Source: Winogradskyella eckloniae (GTDB lineage Bacteria; Bacteroidota; Bacteroidia; Flavobacteriales; Flavobacteriaceae). Taken from it: a stretch of DNA of 64,000 nt. The translations under genes and the position numbers were made by a program. Positions 17,165-26,605 of the stretch are shown piece after piece. The notes under the pieces are model-generated. The model saw nothing but the letters and a program-made list of their open reading frames with translations, was not told the DNA's origin and made no database searches. The stretch covers positions 62,001 through 126,000 of the forward strand of contig NZ_JABRWP010000005.1 in the NCBI RefSeq assembly GCF_013249045.1, read 5' to 3'. Positions within the stretch are counted from its first letter, which is position 1; the number at the start of each line of letters is the position of its first letter.

Positions 17165-18397
17165 TTAATTAGCATTTTCACAATTCATAATTTGTCCGTA
17201 AGGCATTTGGCCATGGATAACACCACCAAATTCTGAACTTCCATAACCAGCGCCATTGTAGTGTTGCTTAATTAAAAAGCCTTGTAAGTAGCAATCGTTA
17301 TTTTTATTCTTTTCGGTGAATGCTCCTTTTATCCAACGGTACATAATGTGACCTGTATATTTATTTTTAACAACACTCCAATCGTTAGATTCTATATTTA
17401 GCATTAACAATTTGGCTCCATCTTTTGCAATGGTTTTAGACACATTTTCTTTAGCAAAATTCACTAATGGTGCATTACTATTCATGCTACCAGCTTTTGG
17501 CATTTTTATAGCATCTCTAGTAGATTTTGCCGCAGCTTCATAATTGGCTTTTAAGGTTGCTTCAAATTCTTGTACAATTGGCTTTGCTTTTTCTAACCAT
17601 TCTAAATGAAATTGTTGCTCGCCTTTTCCAATTACGTTTAAAATTGTAATATCTTTTTCATGCATATACGATGGTACATTAAATGCGTGTCCGCCTTGGT
17701 GAGATGCAGCATAAATTACAAACACATCGTCTGCAATAAGCATACCTCTTACTAAAATTGGCATACCAGTGCCGAGTTCTAAAGTTTGTGATCTGTCTGC
17801 TCCCACTTTGGTTGTGAACATTCCTGAAACCAGTTCGTAACCTATATAACCTTCTGGTGACATAGCTTCTAATTCTGGCGTGGTTAAAAAGCGTAACCAA
17901 GAGTAATCTGGGTCCTGTGCAGGTAAAACATCTACATTATCACCCATATCTGTTAATTGACGTCTTAGTTTTACACGATCTACACCAACGGCACTCATGC
18001 CTTTAGTCATAGCAAATGGATACGACATGTATAAAAACTCATCACTTACACCAGAGCCTGTTTTAGGTTTATTGGCTTCAAGTTCTTTTTGTTTTTTCTC
18101 AAGATATTTTTGGTAATATAAATCTTGCTTTGCTTGATCGTTAGGATATTTTTTAGCTAATTCTGCTTTGAATTCTTCATCTGTATAATCGGTTTTAGAT
18201 GAATTTTGATTCGAAGATGAAGTACTGCCAACCATTCCAGTAGCATTTTCATTTTTTGAAGATGAACTTGTATCTTCATTTTTATTCAGCTTTTTCTCTA
18301 CTGCAGCTTTAGCTTTCTTCTTTAGCATTTTGCCTAATTGCGCATTAGCCGCATTGTAGCATAATGCTAATACTAATAATAGTATAATTTTTTTCAT
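17165..18397 (-). CDS. Secreted protein of unknown function, 410 aa
   Basis: The signal peptide (MKKIILLLVLALCYNAANAQ) is followed by a basic segment (GKMLKKKAKAAVEKKLNKN), a Ser/Asn-rich low-complexity linker (about 42-68) and a charged helix. A central globular domain follows (about 120-290, with DEFLYMSYPFAMTKGMSAVGVDRV). The C-terminal domain (about 320-410) is shared with the 168-aa downstream protein. I do not recognise the family. The N-terminal 'AQ-LGKMLKKKAK' layout is frequent in Bacteroidota exported proteins. Together the two genes form a small secreted-protein operon next to the LytTR system; regulation by that system is only a positional guess. Confidence 0.7.
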   Translation of the reverse strand: MKKIILLLVLALCYNAANAQLGKMLKKKAKAAVEKKLNKNEDTSSSSKNENATGMVGSTSSSNQNSSKTDYTDEEFKAELAKKYPNDQAKQDLYYQKYLEKKQKELEANKPKTGSGVSDEFLYMSYPFAMTKGMSAVGVDRVKLRRQLTDMGDNVDVLPAQDPDYSWLRFLTTPELEAMSPEGYIGYELVSGMFTTKVGADRSQTLELGTGMPILVRGMLIADDVFVIYAASHQGGHAFNVPSYMHEKDITILNVIGKGEQQFHLEWLEKAKPIVQEFEATLKANYEAAAKSTRDAIKMPKAGSMNSNAPLVNFAKENVSKTIAKDGAKLLMLNIESNDWSVVKNKYTGHIMYRWIKGAFTEKNKNNDCYLQGFLIKQHYNGAGYGSSEFGGVIHGQMPYGQIMNCENAN

Positions 18398-18511
18398 AAG
18401 AATTGTGTTTAATAGACTTCAAAAGAAGTGATTAAACACCCATTCTTAATAGCATTTTTTCTAAAGTGGTGGATTTTTTTTCTAAATGAAAACTTAATTA
18501 CAAAACTAAAA

Positions 18512-19264
18512 TCACAAAAACGTTTCCTTAATAACCTCTAAAAACTGATCGCGTTTAGATTTTGAAATAGGTATCCGTTTTTGGTTATTCATTAGTAAGT
18601 AATCACCATCGTCTTTTACCAATTCATCCACATATTTTAAGTTAATTAAATACGAACGATGACATTTAAAAAACATGGCATTTCGCTCTAATTGCTCAAC
18701 AAAATGTTTTAATGGTTTACAAATGGTTTTTTGATTTCCGTTTATAAGTTGTACGTTAGTGTACATGCTATCTGCCTCAAAATAAACGATATCGTTATGA
18801 GACGCAAACATAATACCTTTAGGAATTTCTAAAGCTATTTTATCTATTGACAACTGTTTAAGCGAGTCGCGCAATTTGTTTAACTGGTCGTTTAAATTGT
18901 TGGCTTTTATGGCTTCTTCTGCTTTTGTAACGGCTTCTTTTAATTCAATAGTATCTAACGGTTTTAACAGATAATCTACCGCAGATAATTTAAAAGCTTC
19001 AATAGCATATCGATTATATGCTGTGACAAAAATGATTTTAAAATCGATACGATTTGGAAAATATTTTAGAATATCTAAACCCGATTGATTTGGCATTTCA
19101 ATATCTAAAAATACTAGGTCTGGTTTTATAGACTTTATCAAGTCTACACCAGTTACTAAATCTTGAGCTTCAACGATATCTGTGATACTTGCACAATGCT
19201 CTGTTAGGAGATTAGACAGTAGGTGTCTGGCGCGTTTTTCATCGTCTATAATTATGGCTTTCAT
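18512..19264 (-). CDS. LytTR-family response regulator
   Basis: A 250-aa cytoplasmic transcription regulator. Receiver domain: residues 1-118, acidic pocket DDE at 7-9, phospho-acceptor Asp54 in LVFLDIEMPNQSG, Thr/Lys switch in FVTAYN and LLKPL. LytTR DNA-binding domain: about 145-250 (DIVYFEADSMYTNVQL, FFKCHRSYLINLKYV). Its start lies 3 bases after the stop of the sensor kinase, so the two are one operon and a cognate pair. LytTR regulators bind paired direct repeats; a target was not identified here. Confidence 0.92.
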   Translation of the reverse strand: MKAIIIDDEKRARHLLSNLLTEHCASITDIVEAQDLVTGVDLIKSIKPDLVFLDIEMPNQSGLDILKYFPNRIDFKIIFVTAYNRYAIEAFKLSAVDYLLKPLDTIELKEAVTKAEEAIKANNLNDQLNKLRDSLKQLSIDKIALEIPKGIMFASHNDIVYFEADSMYTNVQLINGNQKTICKPLKHFVEQLERNAMFFKCHRSYLINLKYVDELVKDDGDYLLMNNQKRIPISKSKRDQFLEVIKETFL

Positions 19265-19267
19265 ATC

Positions 19268-22180
19268 TTATTGAATTGGCATTGTTATAACCACCATAGT
19301 ACCAGAAGCAATTTGATTTTGATTATATAAATCTTCAATACCGATGGTTATATTACGTTTTAATTTATTTTTATAAAGATGAACACGTTCTTCATTGGCT
19401 TTAGTAGCAAAGGGTTTGTGCTGTTGGTTAGGTCGTTTTAATTTTTCAGATTGCGCTCTACCTATGCCATTATCTTCTATTGTAATTTGTAAGATATTGT
19501 TTTTAACAATTTTAGCATCAACCGTTAGTTGTCTATCGTTAGATTTGTGTAATAAACCATGTTTTAATGCATTTTCCACATAGGGCTGAATGAACAACGA
19601 AGGTACTTTTATTTGTTTTGTTTTTATTTGATGATTTATGTTTATTTTATATTCTAACTCATCTTCAAAACGTACTTTTTCTAATTCTAAATATAGTTTT
19701 AAAGCGTTTAACTCTTCTTCTAAAGTAATTTCGTTTTGCTGGCTATAATCTAAATACATGCGTATTAAACGGCTAAACTTTACTAAATATGAGCTGGCTA
19801 ATTCTTTTTCATTAGACACTATATAATCTTGAATAGAATTTAAAGCGTTAAAAATAAAATGTGGATTCATTTGAGAACGCAAATTTTCTAATCTCAAATT
19901 GGTTATTTTTTTATCTATTAAAATTTTATCAATTTCTGCAATACGCTGCTCTTCTTTTTGTTGTAAACGCCAACTAAAATAAAGCCATATTAATCCAAAA
20001 ATAATAGAAAGTACTAAACCGTAAAACCAATAAGTTTCCCAAAATGGCTTTGCTATAATAAATGTTATTGGCCTAGCAAACACAGGTTGTTTTGCACTTA
20101 CATTTTGCGCCTTAAGCTCAAAGGTATATGTGTTGCTTGCTAAACTATTAAAATTAACAAAATGTGTATTTAACGGAATGTCATGCCAGCTTGTATCAAT
20201 TTGTTTTACACGATATTGATATTTAACGTTAGCATTGGATTGAAATCCGTTAGAATTAAATTTTAAACCAATGTTATTTAAATTATAAGGTAATTTGTAA
20301 TGAGATTTAACCAAGGTGTCTATGTCGTTAATACTAACAGATTCTATTCTAACATCAGTAGTATTATACTCTTTAAATAGTCCTTCTTGTTTTGGAAGAA
20401 TATAAAAGGCTTTAGGTGAGGTAATTATTATTTTATCTCGAAGAACCAAAAAGTTATTTACAGCAGTATTTAAACCATCTTGCTCACCCAACAACTTTAA
20501 AATTTTACTTATTGTATTATAATGAAATAGACCTAAATCTGTAGAAATCCAGAGAATATCACCATCTGATTGAATCTCATTAACTTGAAGTTGATTTGGT
20601 AGATTAATTTTAGCTTCTGATATGTTATTATTTTCTAATTTAAGTAATCCGTTGTGTTGTGTTGCTAACCAAATTGTCCTATTGTATTTTGTAATAGAAT
20701 TTACTAGAAGACTATTTTTCTGGTAACTAATTTCTTCAGAATGAAATGTATTTAAATTATATTTATAAAATCCGTCTACATAAGAAACATATAATTGATT
20801 ATTGAGAACTACTGACGCCTTTACTCGACTTTCTTTAATTATTTGTTTTTGTGGGTTGTTGAAAGGATTATTATATACAATACCTTGCCTATAATTACCA
20901 TAAAATAGTTTTTCTTTACCAATTTTTGAAAAAGACTTGGCTACAGCAAACGTATGCTTTACATCTATAATTTTATTAGTTTTTAAACTTACTATATAAG
21001 ATTCCGAAGAATTAATACTAACTATTAATTGGTCTTCATCAGTATCATAGTACAACTTACCAATAACTTTTTTACCAGGTAGTATTAGGCTTTTAATATG
21101 GTTAGATTCATTATAAAACAATAATTTACCATTGTTGGTTCCCAATACAAAATTATTATTCTCTAAAGCAACTGCTGCTGTAACCTTAGCATCAACCGCT
21201 TCTATATTTGTACAACGAATATTTAAATTTGGAGAAACAACAACACCATTGTCTAATGTTGTAAACCAATAATTACCATTAAAATCTACTTCAACATCTG
21301 TTATAGATTCGGCCTTAAACAATTGTTCTTTAAATTCTAACTTATTATGTTTTAAAGTATATAGAAACGCACCAGAACTTGTTAAGAACCAATAGTTTTC
21401 ATCAATATTTAAAAGATTGTATATAATTTCATTTTGTAAAGCTATTGGTGTTACTATTTGTTTAGCATGGTTTTTAAATGTATCTACAAGATAAATAACA
21501 TTGGTATTTGCATTTTTGTGTATAAAAAAAACTGCGTCTTTAAAAGCGAAAAGTTTTGGAGTTTGTATAAAATTTGAGCTTTTAATTTCTAAAATTTTAA
21601 TAGGTTTATTATTTTCAAATTTGTACAATCTATGTTGCTTAATAAGACCTTCATTATTTATTAAAAATGTATAATTAGATAAACCAGTACTAGCACTGCT
21701 AAGACAAATGCCGTCAAACACTTTAGTAACTTTTTTAGTGGATTTATTAATATCATAAACACCTGTTACGGTAAATAATCGGATACTATTTCTTAGTATT
21801 TGGTAAGGTGCTAGTTGTCCTTTTGCTAATATATTAGCATCATAAAATAGCTTAAGACAATCGTTTTCTACATAAAATAATTGTCCATAAATATTATTAC
21901 ACCATAGCTTACCTTGCTCATCTAATTTTAGCTGAAATAGAGAATTGGCTTTTTGACTGTTATTAACAAAACGTTTGTAAGTCTGACCATTATAGCGATA
22001 CAACCCTTTATCTGCTGCTAACCAAATGTAATTTTCATTATCTTCTAGTATATCATAAAATTCTACATCTGGAAGATTTGAAACACTTGCCATGTCTACA
22101 GTGACAGGATTTTGATTGACAGCCATTGCTATTTGGCATACAAAACCCAATAAAGCGATATATCTTTTAAAAATCCTCAT
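19268..22180 (-). CDS. LytS-type sensor histidine kinase with two-component propeller
   Basis: The extracytoplasmic part (residues about 25-720) is a beta-propeller of 'two-component regulator' repeats (NYIWLAADKGLYRYNGQTY, NYWFTTLDNGVVV, TIWLATQHNGLLKL, ILWISTDLGLFHYN) followed by a Y_Y_Y-like domain (VKYQYRVKQIDTSWHDI). One TM helix (FYGLVLSIIFGLIWLYF) follows, then a coiled coil and a His_kinase domain with phospho-His in LRSQMNPHFIFNALNSIQ and ATPase motif IEDNGIGRAQS. I chose ATG 22180 (MRIFKRYIALLGF, signal peptide) over the longer TTG frame from 22261. A TTTG-N17-TAAGTTTG promoter at 22221-22193 lies inside the longer frame. The product is 970 aa. Confidence 0.88.
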   Translation of the reverse strand: MRIFKRYIALLGFVCQIAMAVNQNPVTVDMASVSNLPDVEFYDILEDNENYIWLAADKGLYRYNGQTYKRFVNNSQKANSLFQLKLDEQGKLWCNNIYGQLFYVENDCLKLFYDANILAKGQLAPYQILRNSIRLFTVTGVYDINKSTKKVTKVFDGICLSSASTGLSNYTFLINNEGLIKQHRLYKFENNKPIKILEIKSSNFIQTPKLFAFKDAVFFIHKNANTNVIYLVDTFKNHAKQIVTPIALQNEIIYNLLNIDENYWFLTSSGAFLYTLKHNKLEFKEQLFKAESITDVEVDFNGNYWFTTLDNGVVVSPNLNIRCTNIEAVDAKVTAAVALENNNFVLGTNNGKLLFYNESNHIKSLILPGKKVIGKLYYDTDEDQLIVSINSSESYIVSLKTNKIIDVKHTFAVAKSFSKIGKEKLFYGNYRQGIVYNNPFNNPQKQIIKESRVKASVVLNNQLYVSYVDGFYKYNLNTFHSEEISYQKNSLLVNSITKYNRTIWLATQHNGLLKLENNNISEAKINLPNQLQVNEIQSDGDILWISTDLGLFHYNTISKILKLLGEQDGLNTAVNNFLVLRDKIIITSPKAFYILPKQEGLFKEYNTTDVRIESVSINDIDTLVKSHYKLPYNLNNIGLKFNSNGFQSNANVKYQYRVKQIDTSWHDIPLNTHFVNFNSLASNTYTFELKAQNVSAKQPVFARPITFIIAKPFWETYWFYGLVLSIIFGLIWLYFSWRLQQKEEQRIAEIDKILIDKKITNLRLENLRSQMNPHFIFNALNSIQDYIVSNEKELASSYLVKFSRLIRMYLDYSQQNEITLEEELNALKLYLELEKVRFEDELEYKININHQIKTKQIKVPSLFIQPYVENALKHGLLHKSNDRQLTVDAKIVKNNILQITIEDNGIGRAQSEKLKRPNQQHKPFATKANEERVHLYKNKLKRNITIGIEDLYNQNQIASGTMVVITMPIQ

Positions 22181-22192
22181 TTTAAGAATAAA

Positions 22193-22221
22193 CAAACTTA
22201 AACTATAATTATAAAAACAAA
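22193..22221 (-). promoter_or_regulatory. Promoter of the LytS/LytTR operon
   Basis: On the minus strand TTTG (22221-22218), 17 nt, then TAAGTTTG (22200-22193), an exact TAnnTTTG box. The start site near 22186 would leave only about six leader bases before the ATG at 22180. Confidence 0.6.
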
Positions 22222-22258
22222 TTTCTATTTTTCCGTAATACCTTAGTTTTTTTCTAAA

Positions 22259-22292
22259 CAAAAAAAAGACTTATCAATTGATAAGTCTTTTT
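22259..22292 (-). terminator. Intrinsic terminator after the DUF4870 gene
   Basis: A nearly perfect palindromic stem AAAAAGACTTATCA / TGATAAGTCTTTTT, followed by a T-run on the minus strand. It separates the small-membrane-protein genes from the LytS operon. Confidence 0.85.
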
Positions 22293-22313
22293 AAGTTCCA
22301 TTTCTTTTAAATA

Positions 22314-22676
22314 CTAACTAATAAAATTAATAGACAATGGATAGCTAGGTAATGCTCCATTACTAGCTTTTATGGCGTTTACAATTGGCATAACAAAAGC
22401 CAAGATTGCAACTAATATTAAAAGTAATATTCCCAATCCTAAAGCAAAAATTAAAGGAATGCTTATTAAAGAATATACAATAAGACTTATTTGAAAGTTT
22501 AATATAGATTTTCCGTGCTCATCCATACCTTCAACTTGTTCTTTCTGTGTTACCCAAAGAATTAATGGTGCTATTATTCCTCCAAAACCAGTCGCATAGG
22601 TTAGTAATTGAGATAAATGCGTTATGACTAATAATTGATTGTCTGTACGCTTTAACGTGTGATAATTTGATTCCAT
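22314..22676 (-). CDS. DUF4870 / Tic20-like small membrane protein
   Basis: A 120-aa protein with three to four hydrophobic helices. The DUF4870 signature reads HLSQLLTYATGFGGIIAPLILWVTQK, followed by GKSILNFQISLIVYSLISIPLIF and a final VMPIVNAIKASNG. The family is widespread and its function is unknown; the fold is related to chloroplast Tic20. It is transcribed on the same strand as the cydBA genes further upstream, 68 bases after the 99-aa gene, so it may be a separate unit. Confidence 0.85.
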   Translation of the reverse strand: MESNYHTLKRTDNQLLVITHLSQLLTYATGFGGIIAPLILWVTQKEQVEGMDEHGKSILNFQISLIVYSLISIPLIFALGLGILLLILVAILAFVMPIVNAIKASNGALPSYPLSINFIS

Positions 22677-22744
22677 GATTAATGATTTTACACCTATATG
22701 ACGTCATTGCATTAAAAATGTTACAGAAATTTTAATCCTAAAGA

Positions 22745-23044
22745 TTAATTTTTATTCAATTTATAGAATATTAGCTTTGTGATTATCAGTCCAAACACAC
22801 CACCAATTATAGAAAACAAGAAATTAATAAGCATTCTAAAAACACTAAAATCGCCATTATTCATTATAGACCAAGGGTCAAAACCTAAGCGTCCAAATGT
22901 TTTAATTAGTAAGATACTTCCAAAAACACCTATTAATGTATTGCCTTTAAAACCAAACGAATATTTCTTAAAAATATAACCAAAAGCATTAGCTGATATA
23001 ATACCTATTGCAATACTAATTAATGATATGAGAGTTCCTGTCAT
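22745..23044 (-). CDS. Small membrane protein, GlsB/YeaQ-like
   Basis: A 99-aa hydrophobic protein with three TM helices (about 5-25, 33-50, 72-92). The glycine-rich pattern GNTLIGVFGSILLIKTFGRLGF followed by a helix with SIIGGVFGLIITKLIF resembles the 'transglycosylase-associated' GlsB/YeaQ/YmgE family, although it is longer in the middle loop. Its start is 10 bases after the cydB stop, so it may be co-transcribed with cydAB. Function unknown. Confidence 0.6.
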   Translation of the reverse strand: MTGTLISLISIAIGIISANAFGYIFKKYSFGFKGNTLIGVFGSILLIKTFGRLGFDPWSIMNNGDFSVFRMLINFLFSIIGGVFGLIITKLIFYKLNKN

Positions 23045-23054
23045 TTAAATACAA

Positions 23055-24128
23055 TTAATGACCATAATCCATGTTATCAATTTTTCCGCTTGTCAGTCGT
23101 TTTTGAATAATCATGTAAACAACGATAAGAATAAACCCAAGAATTCCCCATGTTAAAGCTACAGACAAACCATATTCCGATGCTGACGTGTTGTAAATCG
23201 TTAGATGCTCATGTACATCATTAACTGATGGTAATATCACAGGAAATAAAGACGCTAATGTTGACGTTATTCCTCCTAAAATTAATAAGGTTGAACACAA
23301 AAACGCATGACTATCTTTCTTTATTTTTTTAATAAAAAACAAACCAACCAAACCTGTTAAATAAACAACAGGAAAAACTAACAAATAAGGTTTGTCTGCA
23401 AAATTATCTAACGCGTTAGGATTTACATTCTGCCACACTATTAATGAAAGAACAGTTAGGACAGCTAGAGCAATATTCAATTTAAAAATTACGCCTTTAA
23501 GTTTATTATTGATTGATGCGCTGGTTTTTAGTATAACCCAATTTGCACCATGAATAGTTAAGGTGACTACAGAAATGATTCCGATTAACACGGTAAACCA
23601 ATCAACGACACCAGGATGTTCTGTTAAAGGACTAAAACTACTATCCCATAATGGTAAGAAAAAATAATGCCCTTCGTGCGCAGCAATTCCATTATCTACA
23701 ATACCTAAATTTACACCTCTTACGATGTTTCCTAAAGCAATTCCAAAGAATAAGGCTAATAATAAACTAGAAACACCAAAGGATTTATCCCAAATATCTT
23801 TCCACATTTGGTATTTAAATTGTCCCCTAAATTCTAAACCTATTGCTCTAAAAACAATTAACCAAAGCACAATTATGAGTGGTAAATAAAAGCCACTAAA
23901 CACAGATGCATAAAATGTAGGGAATGCCATAAAAAGCATGCCTCCTGCTGCAACTAACCACACTTCATTAGAATCCCAAAATAAACCAGCAGATTTAGTA
24001 ATGACTTCCTTATCCTTTTCTTCTTTTGCAAAGAACAAATGCACAATTCCTGCGCCAAAATCATAACCATCTAAAACAAAAAATATCGCTAAAACAATTG
24101 CTATTGCGATGTACCAAAATAGTTCCAT
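23055..24128 (-). CDS. cydB: Cytochrome bd oxidase subunit II
   Basis: The membrane subunit of the bd-type quinol oxidase that reduces O2 with high affinity. The 357-aa protein has about eight or nine TM helices and the CydB signatures VLDGYDFGAGIVHLFFA near residue 20, then GLFWDSNEVWLVAAGGMLFMAFPTFYA and RAIGLEFRGQ. It follows cydA by 2 bases on the minus strand in the usual cydAB order. No CydX-type peptide was recognised; the small membrane gene next in line is a possible accessory only by position. Confidence 0.95.
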   Translation of the reverse strand: MELFWYIAIAIVLAIFFVLDGYDFGAGIVHLFFAKEEKDKEVITKSAGLFWDSNEVWLVAAGGMLFMAFPTFYASVFSGFYLPLIIVLWLIVFRAIGLEFRGQFKYQMWKDIWDKSFGVSSLLLALFFGIALGNIVRGVNLGIVDNGIAAHEGHYFFLPLWDSSFSPLTEHPGVVDWFTVLIGIISVVTLTIHGANWVILKTSASINNKLKGVIFKLNIALAVLTVLSLIVWQNVNPNALDNFADKPYLLVFPVVYLTGLVGLFFIKKIKKDSHAFLCSTLLILGGITSTLASLFPVILPSVNDVHEHLTIYNTSASEYGLSVALTWGILGFILIVVYMIIQKRLTSGKIDNMDYGH

Positions 24129-24130
24129 AA

Positions 24131-25462
24131 TTAATGTGTTTGATGTTTTGGACCTTCATTTATAGTTTTACCAACTAAGACCAAAAACAAGAGTCCTAGA
24201 AGCATATACAGCGCTACAAAACCAAGTAACGTAAATAAAGTATTACCTGAAGAGACTGTTGGCGAAATACCATCGCTAGTTTTTAATAAACCATACACTA
24301 AATACGGTTGTCTACCCAATTCTGCCGTGTACCAACCTGTTATATTAGCAATGTATGGAAACGGTACCAGAAACATTATCGTCCAAAGTAAAGGCTTCAT
24401 GGTAAACAATTTTTTTCGCCATAAAAAGAACAGCGCTACAAACATTACTCCAATAAAAATGGTACCTAAACCTACCATAATATGGTATGAATAGTACAAC
24501 GCAGGAATGTTATCTGGTAATTCTTCGGCTTCAAATTGGTCCATACCTGCAATTTGCCTATCCCAATCTTGATACGTTAAAAAGCTCAATATGTTTGGAA
24601 CGGCAATTTTATTATCTAATTTCTTTTCTAACATATTGGGTTGCCCAATAAGGACAATTTCTGCACCTGCGTGTTCGGTTTCAAAAATACCTTCCATCGC
24701 GGCAAAAGTTCCTGGTTGATATTTTGCAACATTTTTAGCATTCCAATCGCCTGTTGGAAAAGCTACTAGTAAACTAGAAATTAATCCGAAAACCACACCT
24801 GTTTTTAAGAACAACTTTCCATACTCGGTTTGTTTATTTCTTAAAATATAGAATGCACCAATACTAGCGACAACAAAAGCAGACGTTACTACAGAAGCCA
24901 TTTGATTATGTAAAAAAGCCGGAATTAACCAAGGATTTGTAAATAGTTCTGAAAAATTATCTAACACAAATTTTCCATTTTCTAAAACCTCATGACCTAC
25001 AGGATGCTGCATCCAAGCATTAGTAGCCAAAATAAACCAACCGCTTGCCCAAGAGCCAATAAACACGAACAGGCCAGTTAAGAAATGTAATTTCTGACCC
25101 ATCAATTTTTCTCCAAATATAAAGAGTGCCAAAAATGAGGATTCTAAAAAGAAAGAGAACATGCCTTCCATGGCTAAAGTCTGACCGATAATGCCACCTG
25201 TTAACTCAGAAAACTTTGCCCAATTGGTACCAAACTGAAATTCCATAGGAATACCTGTTACTACTCCCATTGTAAAGTTAACAGCAAAAATCTTCATAAA
25301 GAACTTCGCTGCATTGTTGTATTTTTCAATTTTGTTTCTAAGATATTTCCATTTGAAATAGACTATCATTAAAGACAATCCCATGGTTAGTTGCGGAAAA
25401 ATGTAGTGAAATGTGATAGTAAAAGCAAACTGCAATCTATCGTAGAATAGCATGTCTTCCAT
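24131..25462 (-). CDS. cydA: Cytochrome bd oxidase subunit I
   Basis: The haem-bearing subunit of cytochrome bd. The 443-aa protein has nine or so TM helices. The family landmarks are RLQFAFTITFHYIFPQLTMG (haem-ligand His), MEFQFGTNWAKFSE, an NMxxSFxS-like MEGMFSFFLESSFLALFIFGEK, and GWYTAELGRQPYLVYGLLKT near the C-terminus. It is shorter than E. coli CydA, consistent with a short Q-loop form. The start ATG at 25462 lies about 20 nt from a -7 box at 25483-25490. First gene of the cydAB operon. Confidence 0.95.
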   Translation of the reverse strand: MEDMLFYDRLQFAFTITFHYIFPQLTMGLSLMIVYFKWKYLRNKIEKYNNAAKFFMKIFAVNFTMGVVTGIPMEFQFGTNWAKFSELTGGIIGQTLAMEGMFSFFLESSFLALFIFGEKLMGQKLHFLTGLFVFIGSWASGWFILATNAWMQHPVGHEVLENGKFVLDNFSELFTNPWLIPAFLHNQMASVVTSAFVVASIGAFYILRNKQTEYGKLFLKTGVVFGLISSLLVAFPTGDWNAKNVAKYQPGTFAAMEGIFETEHAGAEIVLIGQPNMLEKKLDNKIAVPNILSFLTYQDWDRQIAGMDQFEAEELPDNIPALYYSYHIMVGLGTIFIGVMFVALFFLWRKKLFTMKPLLWTIMFLVPFPYIANITGWYTAELGRQPYLVYGLLKTSDGISPTVSSGNTLFTLLGFVALYMLLGLLFLVLVGKTINEGPKHQTH

Positions 25463-25482
25463 ATATCTAATTTTGGATATTA

Positions 25483-25490
25483 CAAAGTTA
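25483..25490 (-). promoter_or_regulatory. -7 box upstream of cydA
   Basis: On the minus strand TAACTTTG matches TAnnTTTG exactly, giving a leader of about 15 nt. No -33 box at normal spacing is seen, which would fit an activated promoter. Confidence 0.45.
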
Positions 25491-25739
25491 TGGATTTTAC
25501 AAAGGTTTCTATGTCACATTAGTTACAAATTTTAGTGTAATTACGTTAAAATCAATTGATTTATTACGCAACAAATGTGATAATATTCTTCCCAGTAAAT
25601 TTACAATAAGCAACTATACTATTTGAGCTTTTTCTTTACATTAATAAGATTACTAAAATTACAATAGCCATTTCATTATTACGTTCAATAACAAAGAAGA
25701 AATATTAGTCCTTTTATAAATACCCTTAAAAAAATAAAG

Positions 25740-26300
25740 ATGCATAAACTTATATATTTCAGTATGTTATTTGTCACATTGGGTTATGCTCAATGCGGTG
25801 ATAACGAAAAACATGGAGATTGTTACAAAGAAATTGATTCTAACTTCTTTGACAATTTATATCAAATTAATGATTCTATTTACCGTTCTGAACAACCAAA
25901 TAAACAAGGTTTTAAAGAATTGGAATCTTCTGGAGTGAAAACCATAGTCAACTTAAGACGTTTACGTAATGATAATAAAAAAGCTGTTAATACTGACTTG
26001 CAATTAGAGCATATTCCTTTAGCCACCAAATATGTTACAGAAGATGATATCATTGAGGTTTTACAAGTTATGAATAGTGCAGAAAAACCGCTTCTAGTGC
26101 ATTGTTGGCATGGTTCTGACAGAACAGGTGTAATAATTGCTTCTTACAGAATAATTTTTGAAAATTGGACAAAGGAAGATGCCATTAACGAATTTAAAAT
26201 TAGAGAATTTGGTTACCACAAAAAGAAATATCCAAACCTTATTAGCTTATTAGAAAATCTTGATATTGAAAACATTAAGAAAGAATTAAAATTAGACTAA
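25740..26300 (+). CDS. Exported dual-specificity-type protein phosphatase
   Basis: A 186-aa protein with an N-terminal signal peptide (MHKLIYFSMLFVTLGYAQ), so probably periplasmic. The cysteine-phosphatase fold has YQINDSIYRSEQPNKQGFKEL, GVKTIVNLRRLRND and the P-loop HCWHGSDRTG (Cys122, Arg128; CX5R), with a general-acid region around EHIPLAT. It belongs to the tyrosine/dual-specificity or phosphatidylinositol phosphatase-like bacterial group. The substrate could be a phosphoprotein, a lipid phosphate or a nucleotide; export makes a lipid or envelope substrate attractive but unproven. Divergent from cydA. Confidence 0.85.
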   Translation: MHKLIYFSMLFVTLGYAQCGDNEKHGDCYKEIDSNFFDNLYQINDSIYRSEQPNKQGFKELESSGVKTIVNLRRLRNDNKKAVNTDLQLEHIPLATKYVTEDDIIEVLQVMNSAEKPLLVHCWHGSDRTGVIIASYRIIFENWTKEDAINEFKIREFGYHKKKYPNLISLLENLDIENIKKELKLD

Positions 26301-26354
26301 AAAAAAGGATAGCTAATCAAAACTACCCTCTTTTAAATATATAATTAATCCAAT

Positions 26355-26525
26355 TTAGTTCTTTTTGTTTTCTTCTTCTAGCAAATCATTAGATACATCT
26401 TTTGGCCTTCCTTTAGACATAAAATTAATTAGTATACCAACTAAGGTTATACATACTACAGCGAAGATTGCAATCATTACAACGCCACTTGTCCAGCTAT
26501 ATAAAGCAATTGAAGATTTAATCAT
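26355..26525 (-). CDS. Short single-pass membrane protein (56 aa)
   Basis: The frame starts MIKSSIALYSWTSGVVMIAI, continues through one long TM helix to about residue 36, then has a charged cytoplasmic tail (SKGRPKDVSNDLLEEENKKN, TAA stop). The composition is coding-like and similar short one-helix proteins are common in Flavobacteriaceae, but I cannot name a family. A weak hairpin (AGG-A-TAG / CTA-C-CCT) at 26306-26332 could end it and the convergent phosphatase gene. Confidence 0.6.
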   Translation of the reverse strand: MIKSSIALYSWTSGVVMIAIFAVVCITLVGILINFMSKGRPKDVSNDLLEEENKKN

Positions 26526-26605
26526 GAGATTGTTATTATTTCTTGATGTAAAATTAAGAACTTACTTCATCTAGAAATATGACATTTATCATGTATTAAA
26601 AAAAC

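Noticed and set aside
22181..22261. Upstream TTG extension of the LytS kinase gene by 27 codons
   Set aside because: It runs through a promoter-like TTTG-N17-TAAGTTTG and a terminator, and precedes a clear signal peptide starting at 22180.
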